From contig CAISDR010000166.1 in assembly GCA_903884125.1 (NCBI GenBank), forward strand, positions 1 through 7,141: a stretch of DNA of 7,141 nucleotides, written 5' to 3'. The notes beneath the pieces were generated by a model. The model was not told the origin of the DNA. It made no database searches and saw only the letters and a program-made list of their open reading frames with translations. Positions 1-5,738 of the stretch are shown piece by piece. Origin of the DNA: an uncultured bacterium (lineage in GTDB: Bacteria > Pseudomonadota > Alphaproteobacteria > CAISDR01). The position numbers were made by a program, and so were the translations under genes. The first letter of the stretch is position 1, and every line of letters begins with the position of its first letter.

Positions 1-902
1 CCATCTTCGGACACGTTCTGGACGATCATGTCCACGTTAATTCCGGCATCGGCCAGGGGGCCAAAGATGGATGCGGCAATACCGGGCCGGTCCGAGACTT
101 TGGCCAAGGTGATTTTTGCTTCATCGCGTGAATAAGCGATGCCGGTGACCACTTGCTGTTCCATAATTTCGTCCTCATCACACACAAGCGTGCCGGGGGC
201 ATCCGTAAAACTTGAAAGCACCTGCACAGGTACTTTGTGCACAAAAGCCATTTCGACAGAACGGGTCTGAAGCACTTTCGCCCCCTGCGACGCCATTTCC
301 AGCATTTCCTCAAAGCTGATCCTATCAAGCTTGCGCGCCTTGGCAACGATGCGGGGGTCGGTGGTGTAAACCCCGTCCACGTCCGTGTAGATGTCGCAAC
401 GGTCGGCCTTGAGTGCGGCAGCCAGCGCTACAGCCGACGTATCCGACCCGCCGCGCCCCAGTGTCGTAACCCGATGATCGGGGCCAAAACCCTGAAATCC
501 GGCCACCACTGCCACCTGTTTGTCATCCATGCGCTTGATCAGATCGTCAGTTTCAATGGCCTCGATCCGGGCAGAGCCATGGACGCCCGATGTACGGATG
601 GGGATCTGCCAGCCCAGCCAGGACCGGGCTGATACCCCAACTTCCTGCAGTGCCAGGGCCACCAGCCCGGCCGTTATCTGTTCACCGGCGGCGACCACCG
701 TGTCATATTCGCGCGCATCATGCAGAGGCGCTACCGCACGGGTCCAGTCCACGAGCTGATTTGTTGTCCCGGCCATAGCGGATACAACCACGGCAACCTG
801 ATGACCCGCATCAACCTCGCGTTTGACCAGACCGGCCACGTGCTTGATCCGGTCAACATCCTTGACCGACGTGCCGCCGAATTTCATAACGATGCGGGCC
901 AT
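1..902 (-). CDS. lysC: Aspartate kinase, N-terminal 300 residues (3' end cut by window edge)
   Basis: Aspartate kinase phosphorylates L-aspartate with ATP, the first step of the lysine, threonine, methionine and diaminopimelate pathway; it is cytoplasmic. The reading frame starts at ATG 902 (ATGGCCCGC on the minus strand), with a purine-rich GGGGAG a few bases upstream, and stays open to the window edge. The amino-acid kinase domain shows KFGGTSV at residues 7-13 (ATP and substrate loop), VVAAGEQ near 69-75, LGRGGSDTSA at 148-157 and YTDVDGVYTTDPR at 172-184. The first ACT domain begins near residue 264 (KITLAKVSDRPGIAASIF) and the sequence leaves the window at VQNVSED, residue 300. Related alphaproteobacterial enzymes are about 405 residues, so roughly the last quarter, including the second ACT domain, lies outside. 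ACT domains normally mediate feedback inhibition by lysine and/or threonine; which applies here cannot be read from the sequence. The gene diverges from ubiG. Confidence 0.97.
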   Translation of the reverse strand, partial: MARIVMKFGGTSVKDVDRIKHVAGLVKREVDAGHQVAVVVSAMAGTTNQLVDWTRAVAPLHDAREYDTVVAAGEQITAGLVALALQEVGVSARSWLGWQIPIRTSGVHGSARIEAIETDDLIKRMDDKQVAVVAGFQGFGPDHRVTTLGRGGSDTSAVALAAALKADRCDIYTDVDGVYTTDPRIVAKARKLDRISFEEMLEMASQGAKVLQTRSVEMAFVHKVPVQVLSSFTDAPGTLVCDEDEIMEQQVVTGIAYSRDEAKITLAKVSDRPGIAASIFGPLADAGINVDMIVQNVSED

Positions 903-1111
903 AAACCTGCTCCCCAAAGGACCGTTCTGCCAAGGCTATGGCGCAGAATTCGGGCATGGCGCATAACAAGGTGGCGTCAATGGCCGCCCTGTCCGCCCGT
1001 CCCGATGCGATTTACGCCTTGCCTATTTATCGTTGCCTGTCATATCCGCTCATGGGGATCGTTCGCAAGGGCCGGGGCAACAGATTTTACGCCGAAATGT
1101 GGGGATATATG

Positions 1112-1894
1112 ATGAATAGTCAGCCTTTCTCGGACATTGAAGCCTCGACGCCGGGTTCAGGAACTGTTGATCCCGACGATGTGGCCCGATTTTCCGCACA
1201 GGCTGCCCTGTGGTGGGACCCGAATGGTCCTTTCAAACCCCTGCACAAGTTCAATCCGGCCCGCATTGGCGTGATTCGCGATTGGCTGTGTAGCCATTTC
1301 GGTCGCAACCCAAAAGATATGGCCCCGCTTGGCCGGTTGAGCCTGCTTGATCTGGGCTGTGGTGGCGGGCTGGTATCAGAACCTATGGCTCGTATGGGGG
1401 CAAAAGTGCTGGGTGTCGACGCCAGTTCAAAAAATATTGGCACGGCACGTGCCCATATGGCCGCGCTGGCCAATCCGCTGGATCTTGCTTATCGGGCCAC
1501 GACGGTTGAGGAACTGGCGCAGGGTGATCAGCGTTTTGACATTGTGCTGGCGCTTGAAGTTGTTGAGCACGTGGCCGATCTGGGCCTTTTCCTGCGTTCG
1601 GCCGGGCAGCTGGTTGCGCCAAACGGCGTCATGATTGCTGCAACATTGAACCGAACACTGAAATCCTATGCGCTCGCAATTGTGGGGGCAGAATATGTCC
1701 TTGGCTGGCTACCACGTGGCACACATCAGTGGGACAAGTTTGTCACCCCGGCTGAGTTGGCGCTGCATCTGGAAAGCGCGGGTCTGAAACCGGAAAACCC
1801 GCTGGGATTTTCTTTCAATCCGTTTACAGACAGATGGCGCACAGGCCCGGACTGTTCGGTCAATTATATGTGCCTCAGCAAAAAGCGGAATTGA
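1112..1894 (+). CDS. ubiG: Ubiquinone biosynthesis O-methyltransferase UbiG
   Basis: UbiG is an S-adenosylmethionine-dependent methyltransferase carrying out both O-methylations of ubiquinone synthesis. The predicted product has 260 residues (E. coli UbiG has about 240). Family marks: the N-terminal block FSAQAALWWDPNGPFKPLH (27-45), SAM motif I LLDLGCGGG (78-86), acidic residue D103 closing strand beta-2, LEVVEHV (148-154), and the UbiG-specific WLPRGTHQWDKFVTP (199-213). The start is one of two adjacent ATGs, 1109 or 1112; I chose 1112 because GGGGA at 1101-1105 then has a 6-base spacing. The frame is open back to an ATG at 938, but that would add 58 residues with no counterpart in UbiG. 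The divergent gap to lysC (903-1111) holds only a weak promoter candidate (TTGCCT 1019-1024, CATATC 1041-1046). The lysC-ubiG pairing is common in alphaproteobacteria. Confidence 0.95.
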   Translation: MNSQPFSDIEASTPGSGTVDPDDVARFSAQAALWWDPNGPFKPLHKFNPARIGVIRDWLCSHFGRNPKDMAPLGRLSLLDLGCGGGLVSEPMARMGAKVLGVDASSKNIGTARAHMAALANPLDLAYRATTVEELAQGDQRFDIVLALEVVEHVADLGLFLRSAGQLVAPNGVMIAATLNRTLKSYALAIVGAEYVLGWLPRGTHQWDKFVTPAELALHLESAGLKPENPLGFSFNPFTDRWRTGPDCSVNYMCLSKKRN

Positions 1895-1901
1895 CGTTTC
1901 T

Positions 1902-1924
1902 GCGTCTGGCCAAATTAAAGACGC
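1902..1924 (+). terminator. Possible weak stem-loop downstream of ubiG
   Basis: Seven bases after the ubiG stop, GCGTCT (1902-1907) and AGACGC (1919-1924) form a 6-bp inverted repeat with an 11-base loop. An alternative pairing CTGCG (1900-1904) with CGCAG (1927-1931) exists. No U-tract follows, so this is at best a weak or Rho-assisted 3' end separating ubiG from the ars promoter. Confidence 0.3.
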
Positions 1925-1952
1925 TGCGCAGGATTGGGGTGCATGGTGCCGG

Positions 1953-1981
1953 TTGACGGCCGCAAATTATTTTTATATTTA
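1953..1981 (+). promoter_or_regulatory. Sigma-70-type promoter of the ars operon
   Basis: TTGACG at 1953-1958 matches the -35 consensus in five of six bases. It is followed by an A+T-rich stretch with two overlapping -10 candidates: TATATT at 1974-1979 (15-base spacer) and TATTTA at 1976-1981 (17-base spacer). Either predicts a transcription start at about 1986-1988, within three bases of the arsR ATG at 1989. The surrounding DNA is much more G+C rich, so this AT patch stands out. Its TTG could be mistaken for an arsR start codon. Confidence 0.6.
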
Positions 1982-1990
1982 TCGAAATAT
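1975..1990. promoter_or_regulatory. Putative ArsR operator palindrome
   Basis: ATATTT (1975-1980), spacer ATCG, AAATAT (1985-1990) is a perfect 6-4-6 inverted repeat covering the -10 element, the predicted start site and the first bases of the arsR ATG. ArsR/SmtB repressors bind AT-rich imperfect dyads at or beside the promoter of their own operon, so position and symmetry fit. A second half-site, ATCAAATA at 1994-2001, lies just inside the coding region and pairs imperfectly with TATTTATC at 1976-1983, offering a wider alternative dyad. Binding itself is inferred. Confidence 0.5.
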
Positions 1991-2324
1991 GGAATCAAAT
2001 ATTGCCATCCCCGCCCTATCTGCCCTGGCCCAGGAAACGCGTCTTGCAGTTTTTCGTCTGCTGGTTCAAGTCGGCCCGACGGGGCTTGCGGCCGGTCAGA
2101 TCGCGGAGCGCCTCGGGGTGCCAGCACCGACTTTATCTTTTCATCTTTCACATCTCAGTCACGCCGGGCTGGTGACCTGCCAGCGAATTTCGCGTTCCCT
2201 GATCTATTCCGCCAACTATCAGACAATGAATGAACTGGTATCTTTTCTGACCGAAAACTGCTGTGGCGGCACGTCAGGATGTGAGCCGATTTGCAATCCC
2301 GTCAGTGTGCGGTCCGCATCTTGA
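1989..2324 (+). CDS. arsR: ArsR/SmtB-family arsenite-responsive repressor
   Basis: This is a 111-residue winged-helix repressor, expected to bind the ars promoter as a dimer and to dissociate when it binds As(III). The N-terminal ALAQETRLAVFRLL (13-25 region) and the helix-turn-helix GQIAERLGVPAPTLSFHLSHL (about 36-56) are typical. The usual ELCVCDL metal site of R773 ArsR on the recognition helix is absent. Instead the C-terminus carries ENCCGGTSGCEPIC, with C91, C92, C98 and C102. The C91-C92-C98 spacing equals the Cys95-Cys96-Cys102 arsenite site described for Acidithiobacillus ferrooxidans ArsR, so this is probably that class. ATG 1989 has no Shine-Dalgarno sequence. An in-frame TTG at 1953 would add 12 residues but lies in the promoter's -35 element. 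The stop is 5 bases before the next gene. Confidence 0.92.
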   Translation: MESNIAIPALSALAQETRLAVFRLLVQVGPTGLAAGQIAERLGVPAPTLSFHLSHLSHAGLVTCQRISRSLIYSANYQTMNELVSFLTENCCGGTSGCEPICNPVSVRSAS

Positions 2325-2329
2325 AACCA

Positions 2330-2998
2330 ATGCCGACATTGTTTCGCAGGCTGGCTGCAGAGGCGGTGGGAACTGCATTTTTGCTGGCAATGATCGTGGG
2401 CTCCGGGATCATGGCCGAACGCCTGTCGGGCGGAAATGTCGCCATTGCGCTTTTGGCGAACACGCTGGCCACCGGTGCAGGACTTGTTGTGCTGATCAAT
2501 ATTTTGGGGCCGATTTCTGGGGCACATTTCAATCCAGCGGTCAGTCTGGTCATGGTCGTGCGACTTACTATGCCGTTGCGGGTCGCTTTTGGCTATATAG
2601 GCGCACAGATCATTGGCGCGATTGTCGGTGTTTGGGTTGCACATCTGATGTTTGATCTGCCGGTACTGCAGGTATCACACAGGCTCCGGGATGGATCAGC
2701 TCAACTATTTGCCGAATGTATCGCCACTATCGGCCTGATTGGTACAATACTGGGTGGCCTTCGCTTTCAGGCAGATCGGGTTGGACTTCTGGTTGGTCTG
2801 TATATCATTGCCGCCTATTGGTTTACGGCCTCCACATCTTTTTCTAATCCGGCAGTCACAATCGCACGTGCTTTGACCGACAGTTTTTCCGGCATTGCAC
2901 CGGAATCGGTTCCGGGTTTTATTATAGCACAGGTTCTGGGGGCACTTCTTGCCAGTCCTTTATTTGGCTGGCTTTTTCATCAGGATGAAATGCCATGA
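2330..2998 (+). CDS. aqpS: MIP-family aquaporin, arsenite channel (AqpS-like)
   Basis: The product is a 222-residue inner-membrane channel of the aquaporin/glycerol facilitator superfamily. It shows the internal duplication with both pore loops: GAHFNPAVS with NPA at 68-70 and SFSNPAVTIAR with NPA at 173-175, followed by R180, the conserved arginine of the aromatic/arginine filter. Hydrophobic segments at roughly 9-28, 37-60, 83-106, 127-146, 151-168 and 195-216 give the expected six membrane helices. In Sinorhizobium meliloti, AqpS replaces an ArsB pump: arsenite made by ArsC leaves down its gradient through the channel. The position between arsR and arsC supports the same role. The start is ATG 2330, 5 bases after arsR; an in-frame TTG at 2291 lies inside arsR. 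The last 4 bases overlap arsC as ATGA, implying translational coupling. Transport of arsenite rather than glycerol or water is inferred from context. Confidence 0.9.
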   Translation: MPTLFRRLAAEAVGTAFLLAMIVGSGIMAERLSGGNVAIALLANTLATGAGLVVLINILGPISGAHFNPAVSLVMVVRLTMPLRVAFGYIGAQIIGAIVGVWVAHLMFDLPVLQVSHRLRDGSAQLFAECIATIGLIGTILGGLRFQADRVGLLVGLYIIAAYWFTASTSFSNPAVTIARALTDSFSGIAPESVPGFIIAQVLGALLASPLFGWLFHQDEMP

Positions 2999-3429
2999 CC
3001 GATAGATTTCCAATCACGATTTATCACAATCCGTCCTGCGGTACGTCGCGCAACACGCTGGCAATGATCAATGCGGCAGGTTACGCACCAGATGTGATCG
3101 AATATCTCAAATCGGGTTGGACCAGAAGTCTTCTGCAGGAATTGCTGGCTGAGATGAAGGACGGTCCGCGGATCATCCTGCGCGACAAGGGAACACCGGC
3201 AGAAGGCCTTGGTCTGCTTGAGGCAACTGCTTCCAACAATAAGATTCTGGACGCGATGGTGGCCCATCCTATTCTGGTCAATCGTCCGATTGTAAAAACG
3301 CCGCTGGGTACGCGGTTATGCAGGCCATCGGAACTGGTCCTTGATCTGCTGGAGCCCGGCAGCATCCGGCCCTTCACAAAAGAAGACGGCGAAGTCGTCA
3401 TTGGTACCGATGGCAAACGGGTGATCTGA
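2995..3429 (+). CDS. arsC: Arsenate reductase, glutaredoxin-dependent type
   Basis: ArsC reduces arsenate to arsenite using glutathione and glutaredoxin, in the cytoplasm. The 144-residue product matches the size of the R773/E. coli type (about 141). The catalytic cysteine is C15 in YHNPSCGTSRN (10-20), equivalent to Cys12 of E. coli ArsC. The three arginines that bind the oxyanion are present with a constant offset of three: R63 (ILRDKGTP), R97 (LVNRPIV) and R110 (TRLCRPSE). This is not the thioredoxin-coupled phosphatase-like family. The start ATG overlaps the aquaporin stop by 4 bases, with AGGA at 2982-2985 as a possible ribosome site. It abuts the acetyltransferase without any spacer. 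The closely related Spx/YffB branch is less likely because all three arginines and the LCRPSE block are kept and the neighbours are ars genes. Confidence 0.96.
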   Translation: MTDRFPITIYHNPSCGTSRNTLAMINAAGYAPDVIEYLKSGWTRSLLQELLAEMKDGPRIILRDKGTPAEGLGLLEATASNNKILDAMVAHPILVNRPIVKTPLGTRLCRPSELVLDLLEPGSIRPFTKEDGEVVIGTDGKRVI

Positions 3430-3936
3430 ATGACCATCACAATCCGGCCGATGGCAAGTCGCGACATTTTTCAGGTAACAGACATTTTCAATGACGCAAT
3501 TGTGCATACGACTGGCAGTTTTGATTCTGAAACAAAAACGACAGACCAGATGACCCGTCGGTTTTTCGGAACAGAAGCCAGATATCCGCATCTGGTCGCA
3601 GAGCAGGGAACCAAGATTCTTGGATGGGCCAGCATCGGCGCATATTCGGAGCGTTGTGCCTATGCCGATACCGGCGAAGTGTCCGTCTATATTTCACCTG
3701 ACTGGAAGGGCCGCGGGATCGGGTCCCAATTATTTGAACAGTTGATCGCCGCTGGTCGTGCGCACAGTCTTCACTCGCTGATTGCGCGCATTGGGGAAGG
3801 TAATCCTGCAAGCCTTGCCCTGCATCATCGCTGGGGGTTTGAAGATATGGGGTTTTTGCCCGAAATCGGGTTCAAATTCGGGCGCAGACTGGGCGTTCAT
3901 ATTCTGCAGTTAAGGCTGATGATCCCCACGGCATGA
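3430..3936 (+). CDS. arsN1: GNAT N-acetyltransferase, arsinothricin/phosphinothricin type (ArsN1-like)
   Basis: This 168-residue acetyl-CoA-dependent N-acetyltransferase belongs to the Pat/Bar group. The acetyl-CoA loop is GRGIG in VYISPDWKGRGIG (86-98), followed by the alpha helix to about 110. Other family marks are FNDAIVHTTGSFD (20-32), the SERCAYADTGEVSVY block (73-87) and GNPASLALHHRWGF (124-137), the usual motif-B region. Enzymes of this type acetylate the alpha-amino group of phosphinothricin, methionine sulfoximine or, in ars operons (ArsN1), the arsenical antibiotic arsinothricin. It begins directly after the arsC stop, so it is co-transcribed and probably translationally coupled, which favours an arsenical substrate. 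Function in that sense is inferred from operon position; a general Pat/MddA-like activity on methionine sulfone or sulfoximine is the alternative. It is the last gene of the operon. Confidence 0.85.
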   Translation: MTITIRPMASRDIFQVTDIFNDAIVHTTGSFDSETKTTDQMTRRFFGTEARYPHLVAEQGTKILGWASIGAYSERCAYADTGEVSVYISPDWKGRGIGSQLFEQLIAAGRAHSLHSLIARIGEGNPASLALHHRWGFEDMGFLPEIGFKFGRRLGVHILQLRLMIPTA

Positions 3937-3968
3937 TTCCATTGGCAGACAATGCTTAGGCATCATGC
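3931..3968. terminator. Possible bidirectional stem-loop between convergent genes
   Basis: GCATGAT (3931-3937) and ATCATGC (3962-3968) form a 7-bp inverted repeat enclosing a second one, CATTG (3940-3944) and CAATG (3950-3954). The structure overlaps the stop codons of both the acetyltransferase (TGA, 3934-3936) and the converging DUF1178 gene (TAA, 3956-3958). The 19-base gap between the two genes holds no other signal. Stems are modest and no clear U-tract follows, so intrinsic termination is uncertain. Confidence 0.35.
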
Positions 3969-4453
3969 GGCGGCAGCCAGGGGATCTGTGCGATTTCGAT
4001 GCCATCATCATGCAGATCCTGCGCTTCTTCTGGGGTAGCTTCGCCATAAATGCCCTGGGGCTCGCTTTCACCTTCGGCAATCGCGCGGGCGTGTTTGGCA
4101 AAGTCCGAACCGACATAGGTGCATTCCGCCTCGACCTTCTGACGCAAAGCCCGCAGCATCGTGCGCATGTCGGGAGCCAACGCATCCGATGACAAATCAG
4201 GAATGACCGGACTTGATGGAACAGCGTCCTGAAGCGGCATTATCGCAGATTCCGCCAATGGTGCGGACTGATCATTTCGGTCTGAGTCGGTGCGATTGAT
4301 CCGGGGCGCCATGATCGCTTTGCACACATCATTGCTGCCGCATACCGGGCACTGAAGCACACCCCGGCCAGCTTGCCGGTCATAGGTCGCCGAGTTCCGA
4401 AACCAGGAATCGAATTCATGTTCGCAGGCACATTTGAGACGGTACAAAATCAC
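3956..4453 (-). CDS. DUF1178 family protein, putative zinc ribbon
   Basis: A 165-residue protein of the DUF1178 family, widespread in alpha- and betaproteobacteria and of unknown function. The N-terminal part resembles a small zinc-binding domain: C8, C10 and H12 in LKCACEHEF, then CPVCG with C35 and C38. A family-typical NSATYDRQAGRG segment lies between them (20-31). The middle (about 52-90) is low in conservation. The C-terminal half has the diagnostic blocks MLRALRQKVEAECTYVG (about 98-114), HARAIAEGE and GIYGEATPEEAQDL, ending with IPWLPPH. Translation starts at GTG 4453; the AAGG in the upstream sequence is a modest ribosome site. It lies 114 bases downstream of epmB on the same strand and converges on the ars operon. 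A regulatory or metal-related role can be guessed but not supported. Confidence 0.9.
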   Translation of the reverse strand: MILYRLKCACEHEFDSWFRNSATYDRQAGRGVLQCPVCGSNDVCKAIMAPRINRTDSDRNDQSAPLAESAIMPLQDAVPSSPVIPDLSSDALAPDMRTMLRALRQKVEAECTYVGSDFAKHARAIAEGESEPQGIYGEATPEEAQDLHDDGIEIAQIPWLPPHDA

Positions 4454-4508
4454 AGGCTTTGACCTTTAGCGCTTGGATCCTGATTTCAGTGACGATGACA
4501 ATGGGTGT

Positions 4509-4537
4509 TCTATGCACAAAGTTCAAGGTCGTGACAA
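4509..4537 (-). promoter_or_regulatory. Candidate promoter for the DUF1178 gene
   Basis: Read on the minus strand, TTGTCA (4532-4537) and CATAGA (4509-4514) are separated by 17 bases. The -35 matches in five of six positions, the -10 in only three. It lies in the 114-base gap between epmB and the DUF1178 gene and would allow transcription independent of epmB. No terminator is evident after epmB, so read-through is equally possible. Confidence 0.3.
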
Positions 4538-4567
4538 GAACATGAACGCAAGTTGGTGATAGTGGCC

Positions 4568-5629
4568 CTATTGCGTTAATGGCGGGTAAAGCATGGCTTT
4601 GCCATCGAGTCCGCGAACCCAATATTGGCTATTGCCAGCCGGTTCGATGGCTGAAGGGGACAGCGGTGTCTTGCCAAAGCCACCGGGGATATCCAGCACA
4701 TAGACCGGACGCGCCGGTCCCGGCAGGGACTTCCAAAGGGCCGCGACAAGCTGCTGCCCTTCTTCGATGGAAAGCCGGAAATTTTTCGTGCCCGGCGCCA
4801 GATCCGGATGGTGCAGGTGATACGGCTTTACCCGCAGGCTGAACAGGGCACGGAATAGATCCGTTAGTGCAGATACGGAATTATTCACCTCGCGCAGCAA
4901 CACGGTCTGGCTTAACAGGGGAATGCCCGCTTTTGACAGACGTGTCAGGGCGGCGCGCTGCTCTGGTCCCAGTTCCTGTACATGATTGCAATGTACAGAA
5001 ACCCAAAGTGCGACCGGCGATTCCAGCGCATTTAGCAGTTCGACATTTATGCGCGCCGGATCCGCGATTGGAACGCGGGTATGAATCCTAATCGCCTGAA
5101 GGTGTGGGATACTTGACAGGCGATCGATCAGATCCCGCAGGCGTCGCGGCGCCAGCATCAGCGGATCACCGCCGGTCAGGATAACTTCAAAAATTTCCGG
5201 ATGGTCCTGAACATAGCCAATGGCCGCATCCATTTCAGTATCTGTCAGGCTATCGCCGCCTGGCCCCACCATTTCGCGCCGAAAGCAGAACCGGCAATAG
5301 ACCGGGCATACATGAACAGGCTTTAACAGCACCCGGTCCGGGTAGCGGTGAACAATGCCCTTGACCGGCGTGAATCTGAAATCCCCGATGGGATCGGCAT
5401 TTTCGTCAGGGGTTGTGGTCAGCTCATCAGCCTGCGGCACAAACTGCCGGGCGATCGGGTCTTGCGGATCAGACGTGTTGATCAACGCAGCCAGCGCAGG
5501 CGTCAATGCCAATGCATAGCGTTCAACGACGCCAGCAAGTTCAGCCTGCGCCGATGCGGGGATCAGTCCGGCTTCAACCAATTGGTCAATGCGGCGCAAG
5601 GTCGGGGGGTTGATCTGTTCAATGCTCAT
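4568..5629 (-). CDS. epmB: Lysine 2,3-aminomutase-like radical SAM protein (EpmB/KamA family)
   Basis: A 353-residue radical SAM, PLP-dependent aminomutase. The iron-sulfur cluster motif CxxxCxxC is C108, C112 and C115 in VCPVYCRFCFRRE. LTGGDPLML (151-159) is the SAM-contacting GGDP block. K320 in DIPGGFGKTP is the expected PLP lysine. YHLHHPDLAPGT (270-281) is also typical. Length matches E. coli EpmB (342), which makes (R)-beta-lysine for EpmA to attach to elongation factor EF-P, rather than the longer clostridial catabolic KamA (about 416). EpmB is therefore the better call, although its usual partners efp and epmA are not in this window. The start is ATG 5629 with AGGA 11 bases upstream; the stop is TAG at 4568-4570. 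It diverges from the NDUFAF5-like gene. A free lysine 2,3-aminomutase activity is the alternative. Confidence 0.88.
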   Translation of the reverse strand: MSIEQINPPTLRRIDQLVEAGLIPASAQAELAGVVERYALALTPALAALINTSDPQDPIARQFVPQADELTTTPDENADPIGDFRFTPVKGIVHRYPDRVLLKPVHVCPVYCRFCFRREMVGPGGDSLTDTEMDAAIGYVQDHPEIFEVILTGGDPLMLAPRRLRDLIDRLSSIPHLQAIRIHTRVPIADPARINVELLNALESPVALWVSVHCNHVQELGPEQRAALTRLSKAGIPLLSQTVLLREVNNSVSALTDLFRALFSLRVKPYHLHHPDLAPGTKNFRLSIEEGQQLVAALWKSLPGPARPVYVLDIPGGFGKTPLSPSAIEPAGNSQYWVRGLDGKAMLYPPLTQ

Positions 5630-5651
5630 GACCGACGGGTCCTAGCAGGAT

Positions 5652-5680
5652 TTTGAAACTGTTGCACCCCTTGATGCCAA
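5652..5680 (-). promoter_or_regulatory. Candidate promoter for epmB
   Basis: On the minus strand TTGGCA (5675-5680) and TTCAAA (5652-5657) lie 17 bases apart, matching five and three consensus positions. The start of transcription would fall about 16 bases upstream of the epmB ATG, leaving room for the AGGA ribosome site. Confidence 0.25.
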
Positions 5681-5702
5681 TGCCGGGTCAGGTCCGCAAT
5701 CT

Positions 5703-5733
5703 TTGCGAAACAAGCCATAGCCGCCTATATAGG
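5703..5733 (+). promoter_or_regulatory. Candidate promoter and palindrome before the NDUFAF5-like gene
   Basis: TTGCGA (5703-5708) and TATATA (5726-5731) are 17 bases apart. The -10 sits inside a perfect 10-bp palindrome CCTATATAGG (5724-5733). The predicted transcript would begin at about 5738, directly at the ATG, yet AGGA at 5731-5734 looks like a ribosome site. Both cannot be used together, so the promoter may lie further upstream. Confidence 0.25.
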
Positions 5734-5738
5734 ATCAG

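Noticed and set aside
1..902. Several open reading frames on the plus strand across the lysC region (for example 237-632 and 520-759)
   Set aside because: They are antisense to a clearly conserved lysC frame, Arg/Pro/Cys-rich, and show no recognisable domain.
938..1108. In-frame 5' extension of ubiG back to ATG 938
   Set aside because: The added residues have no similarity to UbiG, there is no good ribosome site at 938, and GGGGA at 1101-1105 supports the start at 1109/1112. The region more likely contains the divergent lysC and ubiG promoters.
1953..1988. TTG start for arsR at 1953
   Set aside because: It would add 12 residues (rich in Tyr/Phe) not expected in ArsR, encoded by the AT-rich promoter; the TTG belongs to the best -35 element.
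2291..2329. TTG start for the aquaporin at 2291
   Set aside because: It would lie within arsR and add a hydrophilic, Arg/Cys-containing leader; ATG 2330 directly precedes the first membrane helix.
5724..5733. CCTATATAGG palindrome as a regulator binding site
   Set aside because: Ten-base palindromes occur by chance and it coincides with a -10-like sequence; without a known regulator it is only mentioned under the promoter candidate.
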